DNA of 64,000 bases from Mytilisepta virgata (GCA_028015205.1 CM051512.1:17825139-17889138); one strand, 5' to 3'; shown: positions 1 to 13,003, numbered from the stretch's first letter. A program made the numbers and translations. Notes: generated by a model from the sequence alone, not told the origin.

Positions 1-324
1 ATTCACAATGTTTTACGTACGCGAGTTGAATCTTTCGGCTTGTGAATCGAGTTCTATAATTCGGTTACCACTGGCGTTGTTTTAACTACCTTAGGAAAAC
101 TTGCCCTTACATGTATTTTTTACACCCAGTCTAACCTATGACAGTTAGCATTGGGCTTTTAAAGGTTTATTTTCACGACCGTTCCTGTGAAGTAAAACAT
201 GGTCAAAACATGGATACAATCGGTCGTTTGGTAAATGACTTGGGCCTAAATAAACAATGGTGGAAAAATCAACAAAATGTTGCCGAATTTTGTAATAGAA
301 TAGAGAAAGGAAACGTGGAAGGTG

Positions 325-620
325 TCAAAGAGACAACAACCCGACCAAAGAGCGGAAAACAACTCAAGGCTACCAGTGGGTCTTCAACGCAGCGAGAAAA
401 TCCTGTACCCGGAGGCGGGCTTCAGCTTGCCCCTAAATAGTTCAGCAAATGGACGGCACACTAAACTCCGAAACATAAAAATGAACCAAAATTAAAAAAA
501 AACACACAAGACTAACAAAGGCTAGAGGTTCCTGACTTGGGACAAGCGCAAACATGCGGCGGGGTTTCAACATGTTTTGTGAGATCTCAACTCCCCCCCC
601 CCCCCTATACCTCAAGCGAA
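325..620 (+). repeat. Mussel-type dispersed repeat
   Basis: The stretch beginning with a tgtcaaagagacaacaaccc motif, running through a cttcagctgcccc-like part and ending near a C-run at about 592-606, matches a dispersed repeat I remember from Mytilus genomic and transcript sequence. It supplies the second half of an open frame at 138-440, so that frame is not good evidence of a gene. The first half (about 138-324) is unidentified and could be old coding sequence. The repeat assignment is from memory. Confidence 0.5.
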
Positions 621-860
621 TGTTTTTGTCAACATGTTAACTAATGCGAAGGGTCCAAAATCTGTTATGGGTTTAATAACATAATAACAAAATTTAAAGT
701 GTGTTATATCAAATTAATGGATTCAGATTTGATAGCTGTAATTTAAAATATAATAGAATATATGTAGAAACATGTAAAACGTCAGATCTGATAAAAATGA
801 ACGAAAAGGTTGATATTTTCTAGGCGAGAAATGAAAATGCATAGAACATAATCATCGAAC

Positions 861-1105
861 TTAAGGGGTCGTGGTGTAGTGGTTAGTGGATCAGAAGGTC
901 CCCAGTTCGATTCCCGTTCGAGAAGAATATTTTCGACGCCTTATCGACAACATTTGCGAGGATGGTGTTTGTAAAAGATGCTAGTCCGTCGGATGGGGAG
1001 CAACACTCTTAGAAAGTTAATTAAAGACTCCATTGAGAATGTCGAAAAAGAGTAGGCTAAAATGCCTCTACAGTGGCCGCTCTCGCAACCACCAAGTTAA
1101 GAGTT
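861..1105 (+). mobile_element. tRNA-headed SINE, copy A
   Basis: The head contains a polymerase III A-box-like motif (TGGTGTAGTGGTTAGTGG, about 872-889) and a B-box-like AGTTCGATTCC about 20 bp downstream, as in tRNA-derived SINEs. It is followed by a core with TTTGCGAGGATGGT and GTCGGATGGGGA, then a tail ending in GCCGCTCTCGCAACCACCAAG. The core and tail recur in the minus-strand copy at 6005-6291, and the core recurs as a tandem satellite at 14113-15905. The head is too diverged from a cloverleaf, and too fused to the core, to be a tRNA gene. Confidence 0.8.
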
Positions 1106-2114
1106 TCCAAATCCATTATTATAGATAAATAAGTTTAAATTTTAATTCGAACTTAATTGATATTATTTGCATAAACTTGAATACTAAACAAACTTAATAT
1201 TTTCTTTTTATATTCTTATGTGTTTATTTCTAAATACAGACAATAACAAAAATTACCTCGCCTGTTGGCGTTATTGATTATAATAGGAAATGACATATTA
1301 TACCAAAAGAGCATATAAAAATGTATTTAAAGAGAGCAATTTTCATTAACAGAAGAACTAATGATTTTAATTTATACACATTTGATATTCTTAGACAATA
1401 ATTGTTATTTGTTGGTCAGCGTATCTTGTGCTTGAACAGCTGGTGACCAATAATTATCCTCTGTTAACATCATTTTTATTGCCTTTATAGATATAATTTT
1501 CACTTCTGATTTTACCCTTAACCAAATATTGTCTGTAGGTAGTTATTACTGAAGGCTGATAATTTTTTCTTTGTATTTTTTAAGCATCTTTTTAAAACTA
1601 CCACGAACCATAATAGACAAATCAAAGCTATAACTGAATAATTGTTTTTACTAATTTTATGTTTATATTATATATTTATTTATTTATGTATTTATTTATT
1701 CATCTTTAATTACTTTTATTAATTTCACTTTTTTGTATACATTTTTCTAAAAATATTGAATCGGGGAAGGTTTCATCAGGCGTTAAAAATGTGGGGAAAT
1801 ATATATATAAAAAAAAATATGTTATTAATGTATTTTTCGAATACTGTTACTATGAAAATATATTTTGTATAAAAAATAATAATTTGTTCATTGATATCTA
1901 TGGAAGACACCTCCAAAGAGCAGATAGCCCCATAAATGGGAGATAACTCACATATACCAAAAATAGAGAATATATGCTATTATACCAATTACACCATGTA
2001 TATATTCCAATATACATGATATAACATGTCCTATCAGCAGTGTAAAGTAAAAATGATGAAAGCCAAAATCACAACCAAAAATATTGAAGATTCAAATGCT
2101 AAAAAGCCATTTTT
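1106..2114. other. No gene seen
   Basis: AT-rich sequence with short poly-A/T tracts and a TTTATTTATTTA simple stretch near 1676-1700. No convincing coding frame, splice-bounded exon or RNA gene was recognised. Confidence 0.5.
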
Positions 2115-2501
2115 AGGATGTTCGCTGGTCATTTTTTGAATTTTTGTCAGATGTTCAGAATCATCCGGTTTTATCCATTTGAATGCAATAAATTATTTTT
2201 CCCGCTAACATCCTTTTTTCTATTCATAAATCTTTTGCATGCAGAATAATAAGCCATTTGTAAAAATCTTATAAAATTCTTATTATTTAATTGTTTTTGA
2301 GAAATAAAACTTGATGATAAAGCTATGTAAAATCAAGAGAGCCTATTTCCCCCGCCAAATTTTTCAATGGCTTACATCTCGAAAACAAGCACACGGACCT
2401 TTAATTTTTTTCCGCTTTTTTAGTTCCTTTATTAATCCACTATCAATATTTAGCAGTGTTATGAAAAGCTTGTTATTTTGAAACTGAGCAACGAACATCC
2501 T
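2115..2501. mobile_element. MITE-like element with AGGATGTTCG ends
   Basis: The left end reads AGGATGTTCGCTGGTCA and the right end, reverse-complemented, reads AAGGATGTTCGTTGCTCA, giving an imperfect terminal inverted repeat around about 390 bp of AT-rich, non-coding DNA. The body resembles a bivalve repeat that I recall but cannot name. The target duplication is not clear. Confidence 0.6.
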
Positions 2502-3460
2502 TAAGAACAGACCTATGTACGAGAAAGTACTCTGTGGTTTCAAAACAAATTACCATTATATGACTGGTAGAGTAAAACATAGGACGTAGTATCAATGTGA
2601 CGCCAGTATCGGACTACAGCAGCCCTATGAACACATTCTGTATGCATGCACCATAAAATACATTTAAAGAATAACTCGAAAATATATCAAAAACAACACA
2701 GAAAAAGAAAAAGAGAATTTACTAAACAATATAGCGATTACACCACACTATTATCTTATGCGGTTTGTTGCTCCATTTATAAAAAAAAAGTCCATAGTAC
2801 TGAGGAAAGTGGACTCTACAGCTGCATAGTATGTGTATTTTTTTCCGCATTTTTTTTTTTTTTTTTGGCATTTCTGTTCTACTTTGTATTTATGTTACTT
2901 TAATGTTTAAATAATGATGTCAACACTTCAGGGTATAAATTTGCATTTCAAATAAATTAAATTAATTATTAGATCTTGAGGGATAAATATCAGTGAATAA
3001 GTATAGATTCTCCTTCATGTACGAGTGAGTTATGGAATTTCTCCACCCGAGATATAGTTAAATTTCCGATTTTCAACACGCGAGCTTTTATCGTTTATTA
3101 ACTGTAGAAAAAACGGCGGTAATACCCACGTAGAAATTTAATCACCGGGAAGTGGTTAAAAATATTATGTATTTTTATCCCATCGATTAGAAACGTCAAG
3201 AATAGGAAAAAATTCTTTATTGTCCCGACGTTTATCATAATCCACTACGCAGGTTTTTTTTTATTGTAGCGAAAAGATGAAGATAAGACAAAATATCAAC
3301 AATAAATCACCTACCAATGAACAATAAAACGTCTTCTCCCAAATCATAACAAAACTGAGACGGCAATATAACAAGCATAAATATAACAGAAAGTCTGACT
3401 TGGTGCAGACATTTAAAACTATAATGAGGGCTAAACCAGTATTATTTAAGGATGGAGTTT
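2502..3460. other. No gene seen
   Basis: AT-rich DNA. The only long frame (2646-2903) is low-complexity K/N then F-rich sequence over a poly-T run and is not credible coding. Confidence 0.5.
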
Positions 3461-3591
3461 AATTTTTTTTCAGTCTAAGAAGAAATAACCTCGTAAATGT
3501 GATACACACTAAATAACCCACGTAGCGGGTTATCTGAAAGTGTTCACCATGTGCATGGAAGTTATTTCGAATAGACTGAAAACAAAATTAC
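3461..3591. repeat. Fold-back MITE
   Basis: Imperfect inverted repeat: TTTTCAGTCTAAGAAGAAATAACC on the left pairs with the right-hand GTTATTTCGAATAGACTGAAA. An inner hairpin (AACCCACGTAGCGGGTT) lies between. A reversed, truncated relative lies at 42208-42300. The flank ccttataatttaatttc is also found at about 60104 and 60670. Confidence 0.6.
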
Positions 3592-3599
3592 TGTCAATC

Positions 3600-4239
3600 C
3601 TTATAATTTAATTTCAACTGTTGCTTGGACGCATAAAACGAAGGTGATTCCCTTTAATGACGTCATTGTTGAAAAGAAAATTTAGTCTATGATATTATAG
3701 ACGAAAAATAATTTGACCAATCAAATAATGCGTTACATCCGATATTAAATTATTTGTATATAAATCCCTTCCTTTTATATCCTGACCTTAAGGATGCGCT
3801 ATGGTAAATGGCAAATGAATGGTACCCTTGTGAACGCACAACCAAATTAGATCTCAATTCAAATGCGTTATGTACGTATTTAATGCACGTGTGAATGGAG
3901 TAATAGGTAGCTTTATTGGAGAAAGATCATGACTGTTTTTTTTTTTAAAGATAATGGAATAACGCACACGACTTTATTGATTCGCATCAAAATTTAGTTT
4001 CGTGTTCGTTCGGACGTAAAACCAATTCTAAATCGAATCGAATACATATTAGAATAATTCCATTATTGATTGTAAAGCCAGTTTTCATTGTTCAACGTCA
4101 TGAATTTCGGTGGCGTTTACAGGCTAAAATTTAGAATTCCCAAAAGATTTGGAATTATAAATAATCTGAAGTTGTTTTTACTTAATTCGTCTGTAACGTA
4201 AATTCAATTAACTCACTCACAAACTTTACCTGAAGGATA
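3600..4239. other. No gene seen
   Basis: AT-rich intergenic sequence. No coding or RNA feature was recognised. Confidence 0.5.
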
Positions 4240-4373
4240 CTTATGACGCGGTATGTGCGTCATAAATATTTATTTATGCCTAGGCATAAATATTTACGCC
4301 TAAGCATACATCGATTTATACCTATACGCATAAATCCATTTAAGACTATGCATAAATGATACCGCATCATAGA
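4240..4373. repeat. Fold-back repeat with GCATAAAT units
   Basis: ATGACGCGGTAT on the left pairs with ATACCGCATCAT on the right. Between them the octamer GCATAAAT and variants (GCCTAGGCATAAA, CGCATAAAT) recur several times. It is probably a small non-autonomous element. Confidence 0.45.
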
Positions 4374-4671
4374 TACGCAAGAGTTAAAGGGTCGGTGAGC
4401 TGTTTTAACTGGCTAAAAGTAAAAAACCAGAGTCTGACATAAAAAGACAAATTTAAATCTGACGTCTTCGGCAAACTAGCATTGATTACAAACAGATAAA
4501 AAAAAGTGATGTTCACTGTTCAAAATCTCATCAAAGACATTTACGTTTACGAGTTTGAACACTGATGAATTCCTTCAAAACAACTTTTATTACGATTTTG
4601 AACATAAAACTTGTGAAGGTACGATCGAGACGTTCTAATACACAACAAACTGATTCGAATCAATTCGAATT

Positions 4672-5055
4672 CGATAATTCAATTCAATTCAAACTTTTAT
4701 TGTCATGAAATATACGATTTGTGCCAAATATAAAATGAAATGCAACAGGAAAGAAAAACGTTATTGTAAATACAATAAAGTAGATTGAGTATATACAATT
4801 TTAGTCCCCTGTCCTCAGTTCTGATGACTGTTTTAAAAAGGAACTTAGTTTTTCTACTTGTTTTTGGTGTCGCCTGATGGCGTTAGAATAAATTTCAACT
4901 TTTCTGTGTCTGTAAGATTATCAAAATTGATGTCTTTTTCGTTACATGTAGTTATAAAAGTTTGTCTTATATTTTTGTTATTTGCACAATGCATCTCATC
5001 TTCTAGTTAGGTACAACAACAACAACAACTATTTATTTGTCAATTACGACGCCCC
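4672..5055 (-). mobile_element. LINE 3' fragment (minus strand)
   Basis: Read on the minus strand, broken frames recall the C-terminal region of the LINE at 9250-10176: a KLKFIL.PS segment and an ELRTGD-like end. They lead into a 3' terminus GACAATAAAAGTTTGAATTG with a short GAATT-type tandem tail at about 4672-4692. No intact frame remains. The upstream end near 5020-5055 has a GTT-rich tract that may belong to a different retroelement tail. Confidence 0.6.
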
Positions 5056-5394
5056 TATGGAGCAGAGCAATGACAGTCATAAAGTTTACAAATGATTCGT
5101 GTTCATTTTATATTTATTGCAGAGATATATTAAAATATTTGTACGTGTGAAGAGCGATTCAACAAATACAGAGCCAAATTACCATCATATATTGGGTGAA
5201 CACCACAGCCAGAAAAAATATACTATTATAACAAGTTGGACATAGCGTATTTTCCCTTTGAATTTTTAGCTGCTAACTGGAATCGCATAATGTCTGAACG
5301 CAGCATTAAAATGATGTATTTAAACTGGGGTTTAGTAGTATATCCTAAATAAGGTACATAACAGTATTAACAAAACTCGCAAGTCCATAAGACG

Positions 5395-5600
5395 TGTGAC
5401 AAAACTGGTATCACACCACTGGAAAATTGCAACCGTAATGGTCCTGACTTGGTACAGGCATTTCAAAAGAAATGGTGGGTTGAATCTAGGTTTTACAGCG
5501 CGCCAAACCTCCCGCTTCCATTACGGCATAAAAGTACCAGTGGTGGTAATCAACATAGATATGCTGATGTCAAAGTTGGTAAAGTAGAAACAAAACACCA
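5395..5600 (+). repeat. Dispersed mussel repeat (cttggtacaggcattt family)
   Basis: The sequence around cctgacttggtacaggcatt and the following ggtggg-ttgaatctaggtttta block matches a repeat I remember as common in mussel transcripts and genomic clones. A 63-codon open frame falls inside it and I do not treat it as a gene. 5600-6004 holds nothing else that I recognise. Confidence 0.5.
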
Positions 5601-6004
5601 AGATAAGTTATAAAAAACAATCTTCAATGATAGTAGTAGAAGATACTGAATATTTTTCAACCAAATCTTGGTATTTGAAAAAGAATTTCGTAAGAGACCT
5701 TTTTAGACGCATTTCCTCGTATTCCTGGCTAAGAAGTCTGTCACGCAGATGTTTATGGCGTTCAAGGAAATCAGAGTAGTTGGAACATGCTCTAGCGTAA
5801 CGAATCTAATTCATTGCTATACCCACTGTCTACTTCAACTTTAACACAGCTGATGAGAATAGAATTTTCTTATTCAGCGCTTTAAAATTTGATGAAAGTA
5901 TGACTTTGGGATTAAGTTGTCTTTATCAGATAATTGGTGGTTAATTTTAAACTGATTATTTATAGTTGATTGGGAAACAAGTTAAACCACTTATGTTAAT
6001 TACT

Positions 6005-6291
6005 GTCCACTTGGCGAGGGGAGAGCGGCTCCTATAGCGGCATTTTAGAATCTATTTTCGACATTTACAGGCAAGCCTTTACAGTCTTAAGGCTGTTGCT
6101 CTTCTTTAAAACAGGACAGCCATTTTCGTCCCCATCCGAAGGACTAGAATCTTTTATTGAGACCATCCTCGCAAATGGTGTCGATAGGGTATTGCAGATA
6201 CCTGAAAATTTCATCCCGAACGTGAATAGAACAAGGGACCTTTGGTTTCTTGTCGGATCCGTTGCGCTAACCACTACACCACAGCGCCCTC
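6005..6291 (-). mobile_element. tRNA-headed SINE, copy B
   Basis: On the minus strand the element starts AGGGCGCTGTGGTGTAGTGG, with an A-box-like TGGTGTAGTGGTTAGCGC. A B-box-like segment follows, then the core ACACCATTTGCGAGGATGG and CCTTCGGATGGGGACG, and a tail ending GCCGCTCTCCCCTCGCCAAG. Core and tail match copy A at 861-1105, so both are full-length members of one family. The core is the likely parent of the satellite at 14113-15905. Confidence 0.85.
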
Positions 6292-7359
6292 AAATGATGG
6301 TTTTGTACAAATCTGTTCACTCGACACACATTTTTGGGGGTAATTAATACCTTAAGTTTCAGCCTATGTTCTACTCTTTGTTAAAGGCGGATAGGTATAC
6401 CCTCTTTTGTGATTTTTGGTTTCTGCTTATATTGGTGTTTTTCTAATTTTTTAATTTACCCTTTTACTAAATATTACTTGTATATTTTTTGCTTTGTTCT
6501 AACGATTTAAAGCTTATTAAAAACATAATAACCATTATGGAGAACTGCATGTCTCCACGAATTTTTACACTAGAAAAATTTAATTAAAACGCAGTCCATG
6601 ACAAATCGACAAAATTTGTTATTAAAAACTTATAGAATTTTAATGGGGACACGATAGCAGGCACATTGTAGATTCTGGGGTCAAGTTCCAGAAAATGTAT
6701 CGTTAAAAATAAATAAAAGTAATAATGAACCGAGAGTCGTCTAGATGCCGCTTATGAAATTTATAAACAATGGTTATGAAACGCTAATTCTAAGTACGTG
6801 AAAGAAAATGGAATAAATACAAAAATAGCAGGATTCGATAGATTACATAAATTAAAACTTGACTAACAGAAATAACGCAAATTAAGATGAATATTTGATA
6901 TTAGGAAAAATGGATTCTTTAAAATGAATTAAAATATATGTTGAAAATATGTTGAAAGTAAAGTCAAGAAATACCAAAAGGATATTCGAAGGAGGGGAAA
7001 ATCGAAACAACTGACAAACTCCAGAGAACAACGAAGACAAGAACCGGGGGTAGACACGGGTGCTCCGGAAGAGTGAGCAGTCTCTACTTCCTGCAGGACA
7101 CCTACATGCTGCCCATGTCAAATCATGTATGGAGAAGGGACAACATTAATGAAACAGGTCCATTTTCATTTGGAAAACGGTTTTTTCATACATGTCAACC
7201 AAGTCCTGATGACGCCCATAGCACTTTAATAAGGATGACTCCAAATAAGGAGCAACATACCCCTGTCTGAACAACTTTTCTGTCATGAAAAATATCGGTA
7301 ATGTGCGAAAAAAAATCCTTCTGGTGGATGCTGAAGAAATGAGGATTCTTCTTAGCCTA
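6292..7359. other. No gene seen; possible old repeats
   Basis: AT-rich DNA. The segment near 7020-7290 (gggtgctccggaagagtgagcag, then ccaaataaggagcaacatacc) looks like a dispersed mussel repeat from memory. Short open frames on both strands here are not convincing as genes. Confidence 0.35.
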
Positions 7360-7925
7360 ATAAATATACAATACATAGTCATTGTGGGAAAATATAAAAT
7401 TTATTTGGGTGAGCTTTAGTGAGCCTTTTCCCCATGTTTCGCAGCGAGCCTAAATAAATTTAATATTTTCCGACAATGATTTTGTATTGTCTTTATCCTA
7501 CAGTCCCCTTTAGATCCGTAAAATGCCTTAAAATTACGTTTGAAGTTGAAATTCAACTGCAGTGAAAACGCGGAAAACGCCACGACGTCATCTGGTAATT
7601 CCCTAAGCTCCTCGCGCTCTTCATGTAAACACGTACCAGTAGACTTTATTAGGTCATTGACCTAATGCGACTAAAGTTTATTCTACCCCTTTTATTAGAT
7701 CGGAAATGGCTTGATTACAGGATAAATATACAATAGATAGTCTTTGTCGGAAATATAAAATTTATTTGGGCGAGCTTTAGAAACACGAAAAAAGGCGAGC
7801 TTTAGCGAGCCTTTTCTCTATGTTTCGCAGCGAGCTCAAATAAATTTTATATTTTCCGACAATGACTTTGTATTGTCTTTATCCTGCAATCCCCTTTATA
7901 TGCGTAAAATGGCTTAAAATTAAAA
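7360..7925. repeat. Duplicated fold-back element
   Basis: Two related fold-backs, about 7360-7500 and 7720-7890, each pair ATATAAAATTTATTTGGG with a downstream AAATAAATTTTATATTTTCC-type arm around a core with GAGCTTTA and CAGCGAGC. Each is followed by a similar flank (cccctttaga/tatccgtaaaatg). The whole is therefore a direct duplication with a spacing of about 360 bp. Confidence 0.6.
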
Positions 7926-9249
7926 TAAAACATAGTACATCAGAGCAACACGCAAGACTAAAATCCTGACAAAGGAAAAGTGAGACGCTCGATAAATATA
8001 ATACGCCAAACGGTGTTTCCCCTTTTCTTTCTTTCTTTTTTTTTTTAAATAGAATTTACTTTGGTTACAGTCAACTAGAAGTAGAAAAAACACCTTCTTA
8101 ATGACTTGACGCAGAGGCCACTTATTATACAATTCTTTATGCGTGAAAGTGACGTAATGGAATTGGATAATTCTAAATGCAACGTCTTAAATCTTAGTAT
8201 AAACAAATGAAGAGAACTCTTACCTTATATCGACAATTGAACGTGATCATAATTTTAAAAACGGGCTTCTGAAAATGTAATTATTGAAAAATAAATATTT
8301 TTTTTATATATCAACATATAAAGTTAATCTACTGGCACAAAATTTATACCGCTCCTCGCTTCCCATATTGGCTGAACCTCTTTCTACATTTGTTCTACTG
8401 TAACCAAAATAGAAAGAAAATATAAAAAAGAAAGATTTTAATTGAATAGGATGATACATCACGTCTATGGCACCTACTGTTTTTTTTTAAAGTTTACGTT
8501 TTCTTAATTTAAAATCATCATTTCTCAGTTCTTTAGCTGTGTTTAGAAGCAATGAATTTTAATGTCAAACGTCTGCAGATTACTTCTGTTTTTAATTTAT
8601 CAATTAAGGTGTCTGTGCGCTTTTGATTTATTTTAACTTTTTGTTGCGACGCAGTCAAAAAAATCACGGTTAGTTCAATTAGCATTATCGAGGTAATATT
8701 TATCATCATCAGTAACAGAAAAAGAAATACATTACTAGTATTAGAAACCGCGCTAATAATTTTCTTTATAAAAAGATATATTATGTTCATATTTCCTTCA
8801 TTCATACACCGTAGAACTATAGTTATCTAATCCATAATACTAATAGACTAATTTTTAAAATCCTACACAACGTTAGAGTCTATCCGCCTGCTGAAATCAA
8901 ATTTTATTGGTGGAGATCGGCGTTTACCATAAAATGTCAAAAAGTGTTTTTAAAACCATTTTCAGTTCGGTTTTACAACGTAATAATTTCTCGAAGTAAA
9001 ATACTTGACTGGTTTGTAAGCAGACTACGAAATCGTGGAAAGTAAACATTACAAGCCTTTTATGGTAATCTCGACTGCATGACAAATAAATTTAGTTTGC
9101 CAATAAAGTGACTTTTTGAATTATGTTCATGCACATAAAAATTCGCGTATCTGGATCAAATTAATTCTTCTTCTAAAATTTTGTCGCATCATATGATCAT
9201 GCATTGTAATTTTAGTTCCGAATTTGACCGGTTATATTTTGACCATTTC
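7926..9249. other. No gene seen
   Basis: AT-rich intergenic DNA. A 90-codon minus-strand frame at 8533-8805 is I/L/K-rich with no recognisable domain and no supporting splice or promoter context. Confidence 0.45.
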
Positions 9250-10176
9250 AATTGCTAAAAATAGTGAAAAACAGAAACCATTGATAAATCAATTCTTTTT
9301 GCAAATATATTTTGGGAATAAGAAAAAATGCTTGTAATTTAGCAACTAGAATGCAACTCGGAAGACTTCCCTTAGAGAATCATATAAAAGTTCAATCCAT
9401 ACTATATTTATTAAGACTTTATTCAGAGAGCATTAACCCTCTTCTGAAAGAGTCCTTTGCACTGTGCAAAGAATTGGATGAATATGGAATCTTTACGTGG
9501 TATACTTATGCCAAAAACATTATAGAAGAATCAGATGTTGGTACTGACCAAATACAACATATTAATAGGCTGTCTGTTTTAAAAATAAAAAAAAAGAAAT
9601 AAAGTCAAAAGTTGAAAAATACTACGAAAATTTAGTAGAAAATAAGATGACTGAAATAGATGAAAAAAGTAAATTATATTTATATAATAAAGTTAAACTA
9701 GATTATAATAATCCCTTTATCGAAAATTTCTTAGTAAATCCAAATTTCGAATATCGAAAACTTATAGTAAAACTTAGAATTAGCGATCATAATTTATTAA
9801 TAGAAAAAGGCAGGCATTTAAAGATACCTAGAGAGGATAGAAAATGTAAAGTTTGCAATAGCTTAGATAATGAATGCCATTTCCTTTTAGAATGCAAAAT
9901 AAACTCTTGTATTAGAAATAAATATTTAACAGAAATTATAAATGAAAATCCAGGGTTTGATGATTTAAGTATAATTAAGAAATTAAGCTTTATATTAAAC
10001 CCATCAACACCATCACAAGTAAATAGACTTGGTTCCTTTATAAAAAGGTCATTAGAACTGAAGACGGGGGACTACTGGTTTACTTGTGTATATACAATTA
10101 TAATGTTTTTTATTTACTTATATGTCACAAACATTTTATGTTTATATGACAATAAACATTTGAACTTGAACTTGTA
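9250..10176 (+). pseudogene. LINE ORF2 C-terminal remnant with 3' end
   Basis: Two frames (9312-9602 and 9647-10228) carry the C-terminal part of a non-LTR retrotransposon ORF2. First comes a LGRLPLENHIKVQSILYL-type segment downstream of the reverse transcriptase. Then follows a segment with RKLIVKLRISDHNL and a CCHC-like knuckle (CKVCNSLDNECHFLLEC). The element ends ATGACAATAAACATTTG followed by a short AACTTG tandem tail near 10160-10176. The frame shifts at about 9600. The fragment is 5'-truncated, as is usual for LINEs, and no reverse transcriptase catalytic motif is present. Confidence 0.8.
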
Positions 10177-10771
10177 TATAAATATCTATGAATTACATGT
10201 ATTACCAAAAAAAAACGATAGCTCTTAAGATGTTTAGAACATATTATAAGAAATAAATAGAGATACGTCCATTAAAGGAATTATTTTTTTTTATAGAAGC
10301 CGTTTAATCCTAATCCAGAAAATTTTGTTCTTTATAAAAATGCGACAAAACGTTACAAATGTTTAATGGATACTTAAAACAATGGTTTAGATCTTAATCG
10401 GATTTCCATCAATATCAGGATAAAAGCACAGCAAATCTTGGAAATTCACATAAAGCACAAAAGTTAAAGCATTGTATAGCAAAGGACTTGGCAACAATCA
10501 TTTGAGGGAAAGCGACGTTTTGATAGGTGAAATTAGAATTACAATTAGTATTCACATGTATTCAGTCGAAAACCTTCAATTTTCAGTTGGGTATAACTTT
10601 AATCGCATACGGGAAGTGAGTCAATGAGACGACACATCAAACATTAAAACACTCAAGTTTGATAACCTGTCTCAGTAAACTTAAGTTGGAACCATCAAAT
10701 CCACAATTGATGCGTCAAAGTTTAAAATACAATACGGATATCTCCTAAATGTTTCGACAGTACTTTATCTA
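10177..10771. other. No gene seen
   Basis: AT-rich intergenic DNA without recognisable features. Confidence 0.5.
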
Positions 10772-10773
10772 TA

Positions 10774-11308
10774 CTAGTCAACAAAAGTAACGATACACGA
10801 ATTCGGAACCAAATATCTTGGTAATTCCTTAAAAAAAACTTAAGTATTAGGGCAACAGTGCTTTGCTACTTCATTTCTTGATCTTATTCGATTTATTTTT
10901 AAATTTGGATAAAATTGAAATGGTGGAAAATGGAAATTTTCCAAAAGAGGGTTAAATTAGATTTGCAGAAAATCGAGAAGAAAATCGACACAAATTTTGT
11001 AAAATGTAAATCCTGTGGCTGAAATCAGAAGAAAAAAACTAAAATCTTTTGTCACACAGACATTATGATTCACATAACGGGGTAAAAATGCTGACTTTTT
11101 AAATTTGGGTTGAAAAATGTGATTTTTCAAATCTCAAAAACTGGAATTTTTCATTTCTAACCTTTTGCACAAAATCCATGCTTTTGATGAGAAGACAATC
11201 TACTATGAAAATCAGACGTATGGGGCTATTTTTCTGCTAGGTACACTATTTGAAATTATGAATATATGAAAAAATGCATTGCCCTGTATCGTTTCTTTTG
11301 TTGACTAG
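10774..11308. mobile_element. Tc1/mariner-type MITE
   Basis: Ends are CTAGTCAACAAAAGTAACG on the left and, reverse-complemented, CTAGTCAACAAAAGAAACG on the right. About 24 bp pair with one mismatch. TA dinucleotides flank both ends (10772-10773 and 11309-11310), fitting the TA target duplication of the Tc1/mariner superfamily. The 535-bp interior is AT-rich and has no transposase frame, so it is non-autonomous. Confidence 0.85.
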
Positions 11309-11310
11309 TA

Positions 11311-12520
11311 TATATCTGTCCTAATTCAGTTAAATAAATTCATATTGTGATAAATTTAATGAGCACCGTGCATATTTCAGTATTACAGCTTAGCGGGTAC
11401 ATACGAAACAAAAAAATTATAAAATTTAAACAAAAGCGTTATGAGCAATGAAATCAAGTGAAACTTTTCAGCAAAGCATTCTGGTACATCTTGTTTAAAA
11501 TAAAATTACAAAATGTGAAAAGCTGAAAGAAATATTTATTGATGTGTTAAACAACATTAAACAAAGTCTAATTGTCGAACAAAGAAGTAAATTTAGGACA
11601 TTTAACTATGAAGATGAAAGGTTCTTTGGTAAAACACATCCAACTTGAACTGATGAAAACACTCGGGTTTTTTTTGGTGGGGGATTTTATTGCTCATCGT
11701 GTTTTAATCTTTTGTTTTCGGTTTTTGTTGTTCTTTTGTTGTCGTCCTTCCCCATCTTGGTTTTAGTCTCTCTCCGAATATATGATTGTGGGTGACGTTC
11801 CGGATTTTCCTCACCTTTTCTGAATTAGAATTACAGACAACAGGCGGGGAAGATATCTACAATATTGTACACCAAGTGGAAAAGATACCTACCCAACAAT
11901 GCCAGAATGGAAATCGTAAATTATAATCCAGAGGACAATACCCGAACGAGACAAACTAAAAAGGAACACGACTGGCAAACTAACAAAGAGAGTGACATAC
12001 GAACAAAGAACACTGAAAACTAAAGCGTTGGCAATACGAACTCCAACGAAAAAACCTTGAGTGATATCAGGTGTTGCGGAAGCTATTTCGCATGCGACAC
12101 CCTTGTTTCTACTCCCTAATACCTTTTTCTTTAATCGCCAAATTTAGACTAAAACTAAATGGTTTTTCAAAAAGTTGAAAACAATGGCTGAGCCAAAATT
12201 TCAACATCAAACATTTTAAAATCCTATTTATTGATACACTTCTGCATAGGGAGAAGACAAAAGCTATCAGTTAAAGAGGAACTAGTTTATCCTTTTTGAT
12301 GCAGATTTTCTCAGAGGTTTTGTTTTTAAAAACGTTAAATCAATTTTCAAGACTGTTATGTTATTGCTACTTTTTGTGTATTTTTGATTTTGATTGGTCG
12401 ACAACGTGACGTCTTGGATCTTTTATTTCCCGATAAATGACGTTCAGCGTATGAATATGTGAGCCAGTAAAAGATTTCCATTTTAGAACGCTCATTTGTA
12501 GTTATTATGGAATTATAAGT
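11311..12520. other. No gene seen; possible dispersed repeat
   Basis: 11830-12110 (ccaagtggaaaagatacctaccc ... cgcatgcgacaccc) resembles a dispersed mussel repeat from memory. The rest is AT-rich with no credible coding frame. Confidence 0.35.
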
Positions 12521-12670
12521 AATAAGAGTTGTCTTTTCGCACTTTATCGGTGTATAAACTCGACCATGTCACTTACAAACTTAACATAAAGTCCTTCGGA
12601 CTTTATTCAATTTGTGAGTGAACTGGTCTCTTTTATACACCGATAAACTGCTTCAAAACTACTCTTATTA
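12521..12670. repeat. Fold-back MITE
   Basis: AATAAGAGTTGT...TTTATCGGTGTATAAA on the left pairs with TTTATACACCGATAAA...ACTCTTATT on the right. The core contains a short perfect hairpin, AAAGTCCTTCGGACTTT. No coding capacity. Confidence 0.7.
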
Positions 12671-13000
12671 CTATAATAATCTCCCGCAGACAGAGCTTTG
12701 TACTTAGATGGCTTTCGGCTGAACATTTGATCACGTTGGAAATGAACTGGCTCTACAGGTTTTTCAACTTCATTATTTTTTTTCCATTTTATTTTATTAT
12801 TATATTTTTGTTATTGTTTTTGTTGTCTTCTTGTTTGGGCTTAATCACTGCTGAGAATTTGTCAGTTGAAATGTACAGGCAACGCATCAAAATCTGTTTA
12901 AATATGTTATCTTTCTATTTTCCGCAAAGATTTATCTGGCATCAACTTGTATTTTAGTTTTTTGTCGATACATGTTTCTGTGAAAATATGTATCCAGCAC

Positions 13001-13003
<3 letters not shown>

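Noticed and set aside
138..440. 100-codon open frame
   Set aside because: The second half lies in a dispersed mussel-type repeat, and the start follows a possible acceptor rather than a promoter. The first half may be old coding sequence but is not supported.
6220..6291. tRNA gene on the minus strand
   Set aside because: It has A-box and B-box-like motifs but is continuous with a SINE core and tail shared with 861-1105, and no clean cloverleaf could be drawn.
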